Below are positions 10,312-22,208 of a DNA stretch of 64,000 nucleotides, in pieces (position 1 is the first letter of the stretch; each line of letters starts with the position of its first letter). Both the position numbers and the translations under genes were made by a program. This DNA is from Tetragonia tetragonoides. Taxonomy: Eukaryota; Streptophyta; Magnoliopsida; Caryophyllales; Aizoaceae. A model generated the notes under the pieces. It ran no database searches. It had not been told where the DNA came from and saw only the letters and a list, made by a program, of their open reading frames with translations. The stretch spans positions 21,214,501-21,278,500 of the forward strand of contig CM076154.1 in NCBI GenBank assembly GCA_038025085.1, given 5' to 3'.

Positions 10312-12480
10312 TCAAGTTTCGGTATCTAAGGTCATAACCCCTTCGTCTGGGAAGTGGTATTCGTCCTTGTGATCTGGTTCGTTTATGGCTTGGTCGGCCA
10401 GGTATTCCGAAATGGCATGCCTTTTTATGGCTTTTTGATGTTCAAATTTGAGGTCGAACTCTGAGAGGAGGACGGTCCACCTTGCTATTCTACCATTTAG
10501 TATGGGCTTTTCGAATATGTATTTCAAAGGATTTTCTCTTGATCTGATGTGGATCGTGTGTTGGAGCATGTAATGTCGTAGCTTTTTGGTAGTTGCTACT
10601 AGAGCTAGACACGTCTTTTCCAGGGATGAGTAGCGGGTTTCATATTCTAGAAACTTCTTGCTTACATAGTATATTGCCTTTTCTTCCTTATCTACTTCTT
10701 GGGCTAGCATGGCCTCCATTGACGTTTCTGTGACTGTAAGGTAGAGTATTAGAGGCATGCCTGGGATGGGCGGTACTAGAACTGGTGGTTCGGATAAATA
10801 GGCTTTAATTTTGTCAAAGGCCTTTTGGCATTGCTCGTCCCATTCCGTCTTTACCTCCTTTTTGAGTTTCTTGAATATGGGTTCACAAGTAATAGTTAGC
10901 TTGGAAATGAACCTGCTAATGTACTGGATTCTTCCTAGGAAGCCTTTTATTTCTTTTTCCGTTTTCGGAGGTGGCATGTCTATTTTGGTTTTGATCTTGG
11001 ATGGATCAATTTCTATCCCTCTGGTGCTTATGACAAATCCTAGAAGTTTGCCGGATGTCACTCCGAATGCGCACTTCTTGGGAATAAGCCTCATATTGTA
11101 CTTCCTAAGCCTGTCAAAGAACTTTTGAAGTGAGGGTACGTGCCCTTCTCTGTCTTTGGACTTTATGATCATGTCATCTACGTACACTTCAGCCTCTTTA
11201 TGCATCATATCATGGAGTAAGGTCGTAGCGGTTCTTTGGTACATGGCTCCCGCATTCTTAAGCCCGAACGACATTACCGTATAGCAATAAGTGCCCCACT
11301 GTGTGATGAAAGTGGTTTTCTCTTCGTCCTCTTTGGCTATCAAGACTTGGTTATATCTTGCGTACCCTTCCATGAATGATAGAAGGGCATGTCCGGCAGT
11401 GTTATCTACCAAGACGTCTATGTGAGGTAAGGGAAAGTCGTCTTTTGGGCTTGCTTTGTTCAAGTCCCTAAAATCTACACACATTCGGACCTGTCCGTCC
11501 TTTTTTGGGACTGGGACAATGTTGGCTACCCAATCGGGGTACTTGGCCACTCTTATGAAGCCTGCCTCTAATTGCTTTTGGACTTCCTCTTTTATCTTAA
11601 GGGCCTATTCTGGCTTCATTCTTCTTAGCTTTTGCTTGACTGGTTTGCAGTCGGGGTTTAGCGGAATGGTATGCTGAGCAATTTGGCGGTCTATGCCTGG
11701 CATGTCCTTGTAGGACCAGGCGAAAACATCCGTATAATTCTTTAGGAGTGTTACGAATTGTTCGCGTTCATTAGATGTTAAAGACAAGCCTATTTGCACG
11801 TGGCGAGGCTCATCATTAGTTGCAATGTTTATTGTCTCCGTTTCTTCGACTATTGAAGTCTTTTGCTCATGTTCGATTAGTGCTTTAATGACTTCTTTCG
11901 GCAATTCTGTTATATTTTCTGAATTATTAGCAGTGAGGCAATTCAAGTAAGCAAAATCGACGCTCATAATATTAATAGAAGGGGACAATACATCAATGAG
12001 GTCATAGCTAAGGACCTTAGGAATAGACTGGGGTAGACTACCCGACACTTCTAGGATAACAGACTCAGAATCAGACTCGGACTCCGAATCGGACTCCGAA
12101 TCGGAATTGGGCCCTCCTGTAGGGCCGTTGCGGATGGTGAACTTGTACTTGGCTCCCTTGACTGGAGTCCAATTCGTCTCGTGCTTCCAGGTGGTGCGGT
12201 CGGGCCCGATTGGGGCAATCAGCTTGGTCGGGTCGAAGCCTTCATTGAAAAGCACAGTAAGGGGAAGTTTGGTAGTGGGCTCGTCGTACTGACGACGCTC
12301 TTTGCCAAATAAAAGCCCAAAGTCGTTGGGTGCCATGTCATTAGCCCAATCTTTAGTGGATTGGCCCTCATTGGGAGGTATGGGCGTGTCTTCACTCATG
12401 AGGAAACAGTCTTGAAATGCCTCCAAGCCTGGCATTAGGATCCCGTTAATCGTGTATGGTTCAGGGAATCCATAGTAAGG
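10312..12480 (-). pseudogene. Reverse transcriptase and Ty3-type RNase H of Element 1
   Basis: The RT has VPVPKKDGQVRMCVDFRDLN, FPLPHIDVLVD and the catalytic YVDDMIIKS, followed by the connection and RNase H region (YYVSKKFLEYETRYSSLEKTC). The N-terminal linker contains an acidic SDSESDSESESDSES run near 12060-12110. Two lesions are visible: a TAG at about 11605, between RRMKPE and ALKIKEE, and a reading-frame change from the protease segment near 12490. Otherwise the catalytic residues look intact. The enzyme would copy element RNA primed at the PBS. Confidence 0.92.
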
Positions 12481-13196
12481 GTATGGGTTGCCTTCCTGAA
12501 GGAATTGCCCGTTGAGGTGAGGGGATAAGGATCCATGTTATGTGTAATGGGTTTGTTAGCTGCAACGGCCCTTTTCTTAGCCATCACTTTGGATATGTAG
12601 GTCCTAACTTCTTGCCTTGTGGGCTTGTAGCCTAGCCCAAATAAGTCATTTTTGATCTTAGTGTTCCAAAAGGCTTGAGCTACCTTGGGACGAGGGCCCA
12701 AAGTGGTGCCTGGGAAGTGACCTTGCTTTCTGAGTAAAGCGTTCACATTGAGTGTGGGCTCTATTGTTTCTATGAAGGCTATCTTCTCAAAACCCCATAG
12801 CTCCTCGTCTTGCTCATTATGTTCTATCTTTAGGACGGGAGCTTTCTCAATCTGGGCTATCATAGTATCAGCGCAGACCTCCAAGGTGGATCCTGCCAAG
12901 GATAGTTTCACCCTTTGATGCAGAGTTGAGGCTACAGCATTTAAACCGTGTAACCAGGGCCTCCCCAGGAGTAGGTTGAAAGTAGCTGGAATGTCTATCA
13001 CATGAAATTGGACCATTTTCTCAATGGGCCCGATATTGATATTCATGGAGAAGGTACCCAATACGTTTCTTTTGGAATTATCATAGGCCCTTAACCCTTG
13101 TGCGGAGTGCGCGAGGTTGTTGCAGTCTATTTTGAGGTGTTCAGCAGTCCTCAAGGGACACACATTTACAGCCGAGCCATTGTCGACCAAAGTCAT
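12435..13196 (-). pseudogene. Aspartic protease and linker of Element 1
   Basis: The start carries MTLVDNGSAVNVCPLRT, the retropepsin active-site region in its Tat form (D-N-G-S instead of D-T/S-G). FNLLLGRPWLHGLNA, the conserved flap/LGR region, follows. It processes Gag-Pol. A TAA codon at about 13200 separates it from gag; Element 2 reads through the same point without a stop, so this is probably a nonsense mutation and not a programmed stop. The 3' end drifts out of frame near 12490. Confidence 0.88.
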
Positions 13197-13202
13197 AGGG
13201 AT

Positions 13203-15251
13203 TTATCTCTGTTGACAGATTACAGTAAGGTAAAGGGCCTTGTTGTGGTGAATACCCTCGGGTGGAAGGTCTTTATCAGAGAAAGTGATGGGCGTGGATG
13301 AGTTTCCTTGGATTAGGAGGTTGACTACCTCTTCAGGAGTGGCATTTGGTGAAATGGTGGTTGCGTTCAAGGCCTCCAGCACGTCCCTTCTATGAGTGAT
13401 AGAAGTGGTTAACAGTTGCCATATGGATATGTCGGCTTTTGTTCTTTGCAGTTGCTTGAGGATATTGGTCCCATCATCTTCTTTCGTTGTTTCCCTTTGG
13501 GATGAATCTCTATTGGGGATGGCTACGGGCTCTACGGGTTGGATTTGAGATGGATCCATATAGATGTTTTCGGGCCTGAATTGGCATCCCGATCTCGTGA
13601 GATAATTCAGAGCTTTGTCATCTTCTTCCTTCTCATCGTCGGAGATATCATACCAGGCTTTGCCATTGGTTATGTCATGGACTTGAGGAGTCAACACATC
13701 TTCTGGATCAGTATATGCCCCATTATCTTCCTCATCACTATCCCAAAGGCCGCAGACGTCGAGCGTGGATCTTGGGCTTGGGTATGGTGGTATAGCTTGT
13801 CCAATAGGTGTGCTCAAATAGGAGGGATCGAACCCTTCTTCTATGTCAATAGCACAAGAGTTCCCAAGGGGATTGTTGTTGTTACTGGGCGGTGGTGCAT
13901 CTTTAGGCAATGGAATGGTGCCATTGTCAAACAGATCTTGGATTTTATCCTTAAGGGTGTAACACTTTTCAGTGTCGTGCCCACGCCCCCTATGGTATTT
14001 GCAGAATGCGGACTCATTCCAATATGGTGACCTTTTCTCTACAGGTGGATCAGGGGTGGGCCCAATCGGGTGTAGATAGTCTCCGTTGATCAACTTATCT
14101 AGAGCTTTGACATAAGTCATCCCGAGGGGAGTGTACCTTCTTGGACACCTATCAGCTATGGCGTTCACTTCATTTCCTCTACTAGTGGAGGTATGGTTGG
14201 TACTGGTGTATTTCTTGTCCTTATATCCACTTGTGTTGTTATTGTAAGTGACTTTGTTCTTCCCCCTTTGGAGTTGGTCATCTTCAATGGCCATGTCCAC
14301 TTCAGTTAATTGAGCATAGGTGGTTATGGGTTGAAACTTCATGTGTTCACGGTATTCAGATGCCAAGTTCTGGACTAGCATACGGATTTGATCCCTTTCA
14401 GATGGGCGATCAATCATCTCGGCGACCTTAGTCCTCCATCTTCTGACGAAGCTAGTGAATCCTTCTTTGTCTCCTTGCTTGGTAATGTCCAGCTCTCTTA
14501 ATGTCATGGGCGGCAAGACATTGTCAGCATATCTCTGAAGGAACAGTGTGGATAAATCTTCCCATTTTTCCAGCTTTTGGGTGGGCAACTTGAAGAACCA
14601 GGCCCTAACAGCAGGATCCAAGGTTTGGGGAAAGAGGTGAACATACAGCTCTTGTTCAATGCCTCTAAGGCCCAATGCAGTAGTAAAAGCCCTAATGTGA
14701 TCATGTGGATCATCGGTTCCTTTGAATGTGGGAACTTCAGGCATGGAGAACTTGGTGGGCAATTTTCCCTTAATGTGGGGAGCATAGCCCTCAGAATTAA
14801 TGATCATGTCGTTGAAGGCCCGACTCTTACCTAAGACGGATTCAAGCCTGTTTAGCTTGGCTTGAAGCTCTTGCACCTCTTTAGTGGAGGGTTAGGCCTT
14901 TTCCCCATCGGGCTTGGACTCGTCTTCATCTTTATTAGAGGGATCCAACTTGGCGACACGGGCTTCCATGTCAGTGAATCTAACATTCATGGCGACCATT
15001 TGGGCTAAACGGTCATCCATCTTTTGGTCAGAGGTTTTCTCAGCGTCTCCAGACATAGCGGACTTAGGTAAATTGAATGGCGAGGTTTGAGGTGACAGTA
15101 GAGGTGTGCGAAGGTAATCGAGCCAAACAAGGCCCACGAACTGTGCTTGTGGTGAAGGTTCGAACGACAATTTGCGGACTAACCTCTTGCTGGACTCGTC
15201 TCTCTCCCACCCCCTAGGACCAGGATCTCTACTTCTACCAATTCTGGACAT
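13203..15251 (-). pseudogene. Gag of Element 1
   Basis: The central retrotransposon gag domain is clear (HDHIRAFTTAL, VRAWFFKLP, LFLQRYADN, FVRRWRTKVAEM). A zinc knuckle FCKYHRGRGHDTEKC (C-X2-H-X4-H-X4-C) follows near 14000, then an acidic linker and the segment leading to protease. An upstream in-frame part (from 15251, MSRIGRSRDPGPRGWERDES) is cut off by a TAA at about 14892. Elements 2 and 3 have related N-termini (FRIGGxxK...WARLS). Gag would form the cytoplasmic particle that packages element RNA. Confidence 0.88.
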
Positions 15252-16242
15252 AAAAAGGCCCGTTTAAGAAAATAGAAAATAAATGGGAATCGCCACATAA
15301 TAATAAAAGTTTTATTTTAAAACAAATGTGGGAAGAGAATCTAGTACTAATCCTCAACATGGTGATCTTCTGGGCAAGACGCGATTTTATGTAAGTAGCA
15401 TATTCTAATCAATGATCTTTCGACTTTATTAGGATTATAAATACTCTTGACTTGCATATGGGGATGAAACTCCCTAATTTTAGAAAAAGAGAAATACTGT
15501 TGACTTGCATATGGAATTAAATTGGACTCTTTTTTTTATTTGGTGAAAGATCATTGACGGGAATATGTTATTTGCATGCAATCTAATTCTGAGGGAAAGG
15601 AACGTCTTCCTAACGTGGTCACTAGCATCGTCGGAGTCATAAAAGGATTCTACTTCCTAAAAAGATAAGATCCTAGACTCTATTTGAACAAGTAACAAAA
15701 GGGAAATCTTCCCTAACCAGGACTCAAAAAAGAAGAAGAATCCTAAGGGGGGATCTATTCCTAATATTCTATGGAAGTTAATCACATAGCAAGGAAACAA
15801 TTAATAATATAGCAAATAAAGCAATTAGCACTTTGATATGGACTATGAGACATAATGCAGTGGTTTGACACAAACTGTGGTTGGATAAGGTAACCCACAA
15901 CCGGATGCGTTTTGTCATCTATGGGGTACATAGTCAGAATAGACGTACCATTTTACACATCTCGAATGGAAACATGTAAATGTCATGGGGTGGAACACGA
16001 CTATGTGCAAAGGTAATTCGGACCGAGTGGGTCACTGGCCTAAGTCATAGACAATGTTCCAAAGGGTAGATCCTATAATGGTGTGGTGATGTCTTTCAAC
16101 ATCTTGCAAAAATAATGCATGCAATATGAATGACATGGATGCAAAGAGGCAAAGAAAATAAACACGTACGGTAAATTGAACCAAATAGCTAAAAATAAAT
16201 TATTGACATGGATAAGTGTTCGAATTACATCCTCTTATTAAG
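15252..16242 (-). other. 5' leader of Element 1
   Basis: About 1 kb of untranslated leader lies between the PBS and gag in element orientation. I see no reading frame of interest. It does not align obviously with the leaders of Elements 2 and 3. Confidence 0.6.
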
Positions 16243-16260
16243 TCCCCAGTAAAGTCGCCA
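16243..16260 (-). other. Primer-binding site of Element 1
   Basis: The minus strand reads TGGCGACTTTACTGGGGA one base after the 5' LTR. Elements 2 and 3 have TGGCGACTTCACTGGGGA and TGGCGACTTCACTGGAGA. It is not the initiator-Met type used by the Copia elements here. I recall Ogre-type sites of this form being assigned to tRNA-Arg, but could not check it. Confidence 0.8.
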
Positions 16261-16261
16261 C

Positions 16262-17773
16262 TGTAAGAACCCTCGCCTTTCCGGCGCTAATTGAAATATT
16301 TAGTTGGAATTAATGGTTCTTAAATATATGTCGCATGTGATTCAAATTAATTATAAAGAACAATAATTTGCAAATAAGAAGCTGCCACTAATTTTTAAGG
16401 AAACAATTGGAAACCATCAAAAGTGCACCCCAATTCCTATTGGGAATTGACTCATGCCCATGGGGACTAAGTATTGAGTTCGGGGATGTAGGTATGAAAT
16501 AAACAAAACGAATCTCATCTAAATCGCCCGTATTAACGGCCTCTACTAAGCTTATCCATGTCAAATATTTATTTATGCTAGATGGTTCCATACAAATCCG
16601 GTTGTCCAATAGTCCTAAATTAACTAGGCGGGTTAAGAGCAACCAAATTACCTACGTTATCACTTTGCACGATTTATATCCAATTTACATGCATACTATT
16701 AACAAGCATAAACATGATATAAAGCATTAAATTGACGCTCCAACCTACCAACTTTGCTAAACGCGCCAAATATTGCATACGCACATCAATAAAACCGTTA
16801 GTATCTTCAAAAGAATAATAAATAATGCAAAGGTGCTAACTTTATGCTAAAATAAACCTAGGAGGCTACTATATGCATGCAAAAGCTATAAAAAGATGCA
16901 AACTTGCATAAACTAATAAAAAGACACAAACTTTATATTAACTAATCATGCATAATTATATACAAAATCAAAGGCATGCAAATTTATTCAACCATAATCA
17001 AAAGCTAAATAAAACATGATTAATGAACGATAAAACAAGTGATTTAATAAAGAATTAGGCCCTCAGGATGGTTAACCTGGACGTTCTATTCGAACGGGAC
17101 TAGTAGAATTGGGATTGCTCTTCGATCTTGGGTGCTAGGCTAGGTGAATTGCTTGCTTGAATCTTCAGATTTCTGAATTTGGGGAAATATGTGCTCGCAA
17201 TGCTCTCAAAATCATGAACTGACTGCCCCCTCGCACAAGAGGGTGAAAGGGAATATTTATAGAGTTGGGGGACGGATTTGGGCACCTAGGGCTGGAAGCC
17301 CGGCGCCAAAACTCAGCCTAGAAAAAATAGGTTCAGCGGCCACACGGAGGGCAGCTGAGGCCCGCAGTGGCCGCTGGGGCCAGCGGCTGGCCAGACAGCC
17401 CCCGCTGTCACGCGCTGGCCGCTGAGCAGCCTGCGAAGGCCGCTGGGCCTGACGGCGCGCGCGTGACTAGGGTTTTTGACTTTTTGTGCTCTGTAAATTA
17501 TGAAATTGACCTTGGGCTGGCCCAAGGGGCAGGGATTGAGCGATTTTGACCCAAATCTTCGAGACGCGATATCTCTTGATCCAGAAACCTGATTGAGGCA
17601 AGGTCAAAGGCGTTGAAATACTTATAACAAGGGCTATCCAAAGACTGAGGTTTCAAGGAATTTGGTCTAGATTTCCGAGCAATGTCCTTTTCTACTTACG
17701 TCTATGTTAATCCATTACCATCATCATCGGGCGTTGCGGTGTCAGGGGATGAGAATCGATTAGGGTGTCTACA
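16262..17773 (-). repeat. 5' LTR of Element 1
   Basis: 1512 bp, TGTAAGAACC to GTGTCTACA in plus sense (TG...CA in element sense). It pairs with 1-1414. It shares the phrase CGTATTAACGGCCTCTACTA with the otherwise different LTRs of Elements 2 and 3. The GC-rich AGCGGC cluster lies at about 17335-17460. Confidence 0.93.
17254..17261 (-). promoter_or_regulatory. TATA box of the Element 1 5' LTR
   Basis: TATAAATA on the minus strand, with GC-rich boxes 75-200 bp upstream in the direction of transcription. It is the likely core promoter for the genomic RNA. Confidence 0.6.
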
Positions 17774-18992
17774 CTGTTGGGGTGATCAGTATACAAGATA
17801 CTTCTTTCAGTCGACCAAAATGGGTGTTAATCTTAATGAAATTCAAATGATCAAGGATCAATCTGGTAATTGGGTGTCTGAACCTAAAGGAATCTCTAGC
17901 CTCTTTGTCGATTTTTTTAAGGATTTATTTGGGGCTAATCAAGACCGGTCGCTTGAAATCCTAGGGAATGTTATACCTTCATCAATAGACATGCTTCATC
18001 GCACTCTAGAAACAGAAGATACTGCATTCTTGCAGCAAGAATTTACGTATCAAGAGGTCAAACAAGCCATGTTTGATATGAAGGGTACTAAAGCCCCGGG
18101 ACCTGATGGTATTCCACCATGTTTTTATCACAAATTTTGGCATCTTGTTAGTGACCGTGTTGTTGATGCTATTTTGGAGGTTCTCAACTCAGGGTTCATG
18201 CTCAAGGAAATCAATTTTACACACATAGTCCTTATTCCCAAGTCCAAGAACCCTGACTCTGTTGCGCAATTCAGACCCATAAGCCTGTGTAATGTCATCT
18301 ACAAGTGCATTTCTAAAGTCCTTACTTCCAGGCTTAGACGAGTCATCTCCAAACTGATCAGCCCCTTCCAAAACGCCTTTATCCCTGGGCGTCTCATTTC
18401 GGATAGCTGTTTACTTGCTAATGAGGTGTTTGCATACTTTAAAAGAAGAAAGCAAGGTGCTCAGTATTTTGCAGCCATGAAACTCGATCTGAACAAGGCC
18501 TATGATAGAGTTAATTGGAAATTCCTCGAATTAATCCTTTGTAAGTTTGGTTTTCCAGCTAGGTGGGTACATCTAATCATGCAATGTGTTACTACAGTAT
18601 CGTATGCTGTTATTGTGAATGGGAAACCATCTCAACCTTTCAAGCCAAGGAGAGGACTACGACAAGGTGATCCCATATCACCTTATCTCTTTGCTCTATG
18701 TATGGAAGTCTTCTCAGCAATGTTATGCAGGGCTCAGGAGAATGGTATCATCCATGGAATTAAAGTGGCCAGGAACGCACCACCAATATCGCACTTGTTC
18801 TTTGCTGACGATGCATTATTATTTTTTCAGGCCTCTCATAACTCTTGTGCAGCAATTAATCAAATCATTTCATCATTTTGCGCCTCTTCTGGGAAAATGG
18901 TCAATCTTCAAAAATCCTTCATTATGTTTAGTGAGAATGTGCCTACTCATGATCGGGAGGCATTTCGTCAAGTCTTTAGGATAAATAGCTAG
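17774..18992 (+). pseudogene. LINE ORF2 reverse transcriptase segment
   Basis: Motifs in order: APGPDGIPPCFYHKFW, IVLIPKSKNP, FRPISLCNVIYKCISKVL, AFIPGRLISD, KLDLNKAYDRVNW, GLRQGDPISPYLFALCMEVF and the catalytic FADDALLF. This is the classical plant L1 RT. An open frame extends left into the LTR of Element 1 (ATG at 17682), but that junction is accidental. It ends at a TAG (18990) where the thumb region would continue. Catalytic Asp residues are present. Confidence 0.92.
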
Positions 18993-19004
18993 CAAGAATT
19001 GGGA

Positions 19005-20395
19005 AAATATCTGGTACGCCAGTCATTTTTGGCAGGAACAAGAAAACTCAATTTCAGTTCCTCATTGATAAGGTGGTGTCAAAACTTCAGCTATGGCATA
19101 ACATCGGTTTGTCAGCAGCTGGTAAGCTTGTGTTGATCAACGCAATCCTCACTGCGCTTAGTCTCCATGTGATATCTATATTCCTTGTCCCTCAAGCTGT
19201 TTGCCACAAGATTAATTCCTTGATAGCTACTTTCTGGTGGCAAAGTTCCTCGGAGAGGCGTGCTATACACTGGAAAGACAAAGATACTCTCTCCCTCCCT
19301 AAGGGAATGTGAGGACAAGGCATCAGGGACACTGCTGCGTTCAATAAAGCATTATTGGCGAAGTTGGCATGGCGAATTGAAACTAATGAAGAACTATTAA
19401 TATCCAAGGTCTTGAAGGCTCGGTATGGGGGAGGACCTATTCCCATTGTGCTGAATAAAAGGAGAGTACGAACTGATGCAACATGGGGTTGCAGAGGCAT
19501 TGTCGCTGGAGCTGCAGTAATTAGTGATGGCCTTGCTTGGCGCATTAGGACTGGCCATAAGGTTAGAATTGAGGATAATGTATGGGCGTGTGGGGATAAG
19601 GTGAAATTTAAAACTCAAGTCACAGGTCATAAACCACTGTGGGTCAAGTAACTACTCACACAAGATGGGACTGAATGGGATGCTCATAAAGTAGGGAATC
19701 TTTTTGACCTTGGAACAGCTACCAGGGTGCTTGCCACTGATCTGCGTCCTGATTTAGGTGATGATGTCTTTTATTGGAGATGGTCTGCAACAGGCCATTA
19801 TTCTGTAAAATCTAGGTATGCGTATATCCTCATGAATTCAGGAATTATAAATCGAGCTGTAGCATGGAGAAGACGAGTCTGGAAATATATTTGGGCCTCG
19901 CCATTATTGCCTAAGTGGAAAATTTTACATAATGCTTTGGCTACCCAAGATAATCTCACACGCAGAGGCCTTGACGTTTCCAATAGATGCATTTTCTGCC
20001 ATGAGGAAGATGAATCTGTTAGCCACTTGTTTCGAGATTGTTCAATTTCACAGCATATTCGGAAATGTGGACTGCTGGGAATTAATTCCCAACCCAACAA
20101 AAATATTCACATAACAGTCGGGATGGCGGATATGCTAGAGTATCTTCACAAAACTGATGAAGGAAATTATTGGCGTCTCATTGTCTTCACTGCAACATTA
20201 TGGGGTATTTGGCTTGCGCGCAACGCAGCTGTGTTTAGGCAAGGGGATATTGTTCCTGGATTAATCTTGAAACATATATCTCAACTTGCTACATCCTGCC
20301 TCCAAGCGAATCATTTTGAACAGGAGCAAAAATCTATTGGTGCTGTGACTAACCAATCTATTAGTCAAGTTTCTTGCACCTTTGCTGCTGTTTAG
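19005..20395 (+). pseudogene. LINE ORF2 connection and zf-RVT segment
   Basis: Recognisable blocks are KLQLWHNIGLSAAGKLVLIN, TFWWQ, WRIRTGHKVRIEDNVW, then the zf-RVT region SPLLPKWKILHNALATQDNL with CIFCHEEDESVSHLFRDC (Cys/His ligands intact). An in-frame stop lies at about 19649. The region normally supports template binding and target-primed reverse transcription. Confidence 0.85.
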
Positions 20396-20399
20396 AATG

Positions 20400-20820
20400 A
20401 TACCCAGGTTGAAATGAAGCTGATATGTACTGAAGGATCATGGGAGTCCACTACTTTTAGAACAAGTGTTGCTTGGTGCCTGATTACTAATAGTAGTACG
20501 CAACGTACATAGGGTGGATCAGACTGTTTGCTCCTGGATTCTGCTCTTAAAGCTGAATTTCTGGCTTGTCTTCGTGGAATCCGGTGGACATATCACAATA
20601 AATGAAATCGCTTACAGTCAAGACTGATTGTCTTCAGCTTGTGAAGATTTTACGTGGAGACATAGTTGCACCTGTTACTATGTTGGATGTGATCAGAGAT
20701 ATCCAAGAATGTTTTGGTAAATTTAATCATTTGGTCTTTGCTAAAGCAGATAGAAGTGAGGTTAACATAGCTCATGTATATGCCTCCCTAACGAGGAAAT
20801 TTCGCTTGTGTATCTAGTAA
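20400..20820 (+). pseudogene. LINE RNase H-like tail, decayed
   Basis: Fragments LKAEFLACLRGIRWTYHN and VKTDCLQLVKIL resemble the RNase H-like domain at the end of plant L1 ORF2 (the AE and xTDC motifs). Stops and frame changes interrupt it. The A tail follows about 25 bp after the last stop. Confidence 0.7.
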
Positions 20821-20952
20821 TGATATGTATTTCTTGTTGGCAACAAAAAAAAAAAAAAAAGAATCGATGAAGCGTGAAGTAACACGATACGTAACAACTA
20901 AGCGGAGTCGAAACAAATCCAGGCCGACCAACTACAATTCGAATCTTCTTTT

Positions 20953-21157
20953 ACATCAACATTACCCTGCCTCCAAAGAGGCTACCGCCTAGGCAGAATT
21001 AAGAGGAGTCGGTTGTACGCAACCTTATCTATGTAAGAGTCTCATAGAGAGGTTGTTTCTATTTGATGCGAGATTCGAAACACAACGATCATCAGCAACT
21101 TCACCATAAATAAGAAGTGACCATACCTCTATGAACCATTTTGCTTTAGTCCATTAT
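20953..21157 (-). mobile_element. TS-like SINE, upstream copy
   Basis: Reverse complement matches 22209-22429: TGGACTAAAGCAAAATGG, a B-box-like TTCGAATCTC, AACCTCTCTATGAGACTC, TGCGTACAACCGAC and GCCTAGGCGGTAGCCTCTTT. The 3' end has decayed to GTTGATG. It lies just upstream of the SDHAF4 gene, pointing away from it. Confidence 0.7.
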
Positions 21158-21348
21158 ACAATCTGAATCATTTTATGTATCAGTACTTATTAATTACCAT
21201 TTCCATTGATACATATCTCCAGCTTCTCCCACCTCCCCAAACCGAACTTCAATAGTCATCGAATAGACGAATACACACAGGCACACAGCTCTTCCACGTA
21301 GCCTAATACCACACCAGGATTCATCTTTCTCTCTCTCAATCCATAACA

Positions 21349-21747
21349 ATGGCGAGCAACCTAACTCGTCGATTCACATCATCACTAATCAACAACTCAA
21401 GCCCAAAATTAACCCTATCAATTCCCAGATCAGAATTAGTGGCAACCTTCATGAGCTCCACAACAACCCATCAACCAAACCAATCACATCAACCCAATTC
21501 CAAAATTGATGGTCAGGCTAAAGCGTCGTTACAAAAGGAGACCCAAATTGCACAAGAAATTGCAGACAAAGCCAATGAAATTGAAGAAAACGAAGACGAT
21601 GGTGATGATGAATTTGTGAATAAAAAAACTGGTGAGATTGGTGGTCCTAGAGGCCCTGAGCCCACTCGTTATGGTGATTGGGAGAAAGGAGGTCGTTGCT
21701 CTGATTTTTTATTTAGTTATTTACTAATTATTATTATTGTGCTATGA
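21349..21747 (+). CDS. SDHAF4: Succinate dehydrogenase assembly factor 4-like protein, mitochondrial
   Basis: The C-terminal block [33 protein letters not shown] is the DUF1674 / SDHAF4 signature (given here as its two halves [12 protein letters not shown] and [16 protein letters not shown]). Family members help assemble flavinylated SDHA into complex II in the mitochondrial matrix. The first 40 residues are Ser/Thr/Arg-rich without acidic residues until Glu29, consistent with a targeting presequence. Length (132 aa) is close to plant homologues. Odd feature: homologues stop right after CSDF; here a run of six T changes what looks like TTT-TAA into TTT-TTA, adding 14 residues ([12 protein letters not shown] type). 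A CT-rich leader precedes the ATG. No intron is seen. Identity is strong; the extension could also be a base-calling error. Confidence 0.88.
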   Translation: MASNLTRRFTSSLINNSSPKLTLSIPRSELVATFMSSTTTHQPNQSHQPNSKIDGQAKASLQKETQIAQEIADKANEIEENEDDGDDEFVNKKTGEIGGPRGPEPTRYGDWEKGGRCSDFLFSYLLIIIIVL

Positions 21748-22208
21748 TTAGGTGAAAGGAATTTGGCTTTGATAATATGTTGTTTGTTTTTTTGAGGTGA
21801 ATTTAGGTACTAATTTGATGTCAATAAATTGGTGAATTTGAATTTTTATGCATGTCTGGTCATGAATTTGTTGGATTCTGATTGTGCTATTGTTGTATGA
21901 ATTGATATATTTATTGAAATATTTGGTTCGTATCTATTTTTGTTTGTTGGTATGCAAAAATTGTATCCAGTTGGAGTTTAAATATAAGCGATGGTTAAGC
22001 ATTTCTCATTAAGACCTGTAAATTACCAAGCTGTGTAGTATTTTGGGTCCATAGACTTGAAATCGTATGGAGGTTCTCGGTTTAGTCGCTAGGTAAAGAC
22101 TTCATTGGCTTTAATTATATGAAGAAAATCCATCATTCCGAACTCATAAAGGAAACACATATGGGATATAGGGGAGGGGATATAGGGGAGGCAAATTGCT
22201 TCGGAATG
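21748..22208 (+). other. 3' flank of the SDHAF4-like gene
   Basis: AT-rich sequence with no further gene. A 15-bp direct duplication (GGGATATAGGGGAG) occurs at about 22164-22193, just before the SINE. Confidence 0.4.

Larger units (their letters stand above)
1..17773 (-). mobile_element. Element 1: Tat/Ogre-like Ty3/gypsy LTR retrotransposon
   Basis: A near-complete Ty3/gypsy element is read on the minus strand: 5' LTR, PBS, gag, protease, RT, RNase H, a second RNase H, integrase, a long 3' region with two genes on the opposite strand, tandem repeats, polypurine tract and 3' LTR. The second RNase H just before integrase, the protease motif VDNGSAVN and the PPT ending in GTGGGGGCTTC are traits of the Tat/Ogre lineage. 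The left LTR runs off the window by about 140 bp, so the outer target duplication cannot be tested. The right end interrupts a LINE at 17774. At least five stops or frameshifts in gag-pol make it non-autonomous today. Assignment to Tat rests on domain order and motifs; the exact sublineage (Ogre, Retand or Grande-like) is inference. Confidence 0.9.
17774..20860 (+). mobile_element. L1-type LINE, 5' part displaced by Element 1
   Basis: The segment carries the end of LINE ORF2 in order: RT, zinc-finger (zf-RVT) and RNase H, then a 16-A tail (20845-20860). The 5' half, including endonuclease, is missing because Element 1 inserted here; it may continue left of the window. Stops at 18990 and 19649 and a broken RNase H show it is inactive. 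Confidence 0.9.

Noticed and set aside
13200..13205. Programmed stop between gag and protease in Element 1
   Set aside because: Element 2 reads through the same point without a stop, so a nonsense mutation is simpler.
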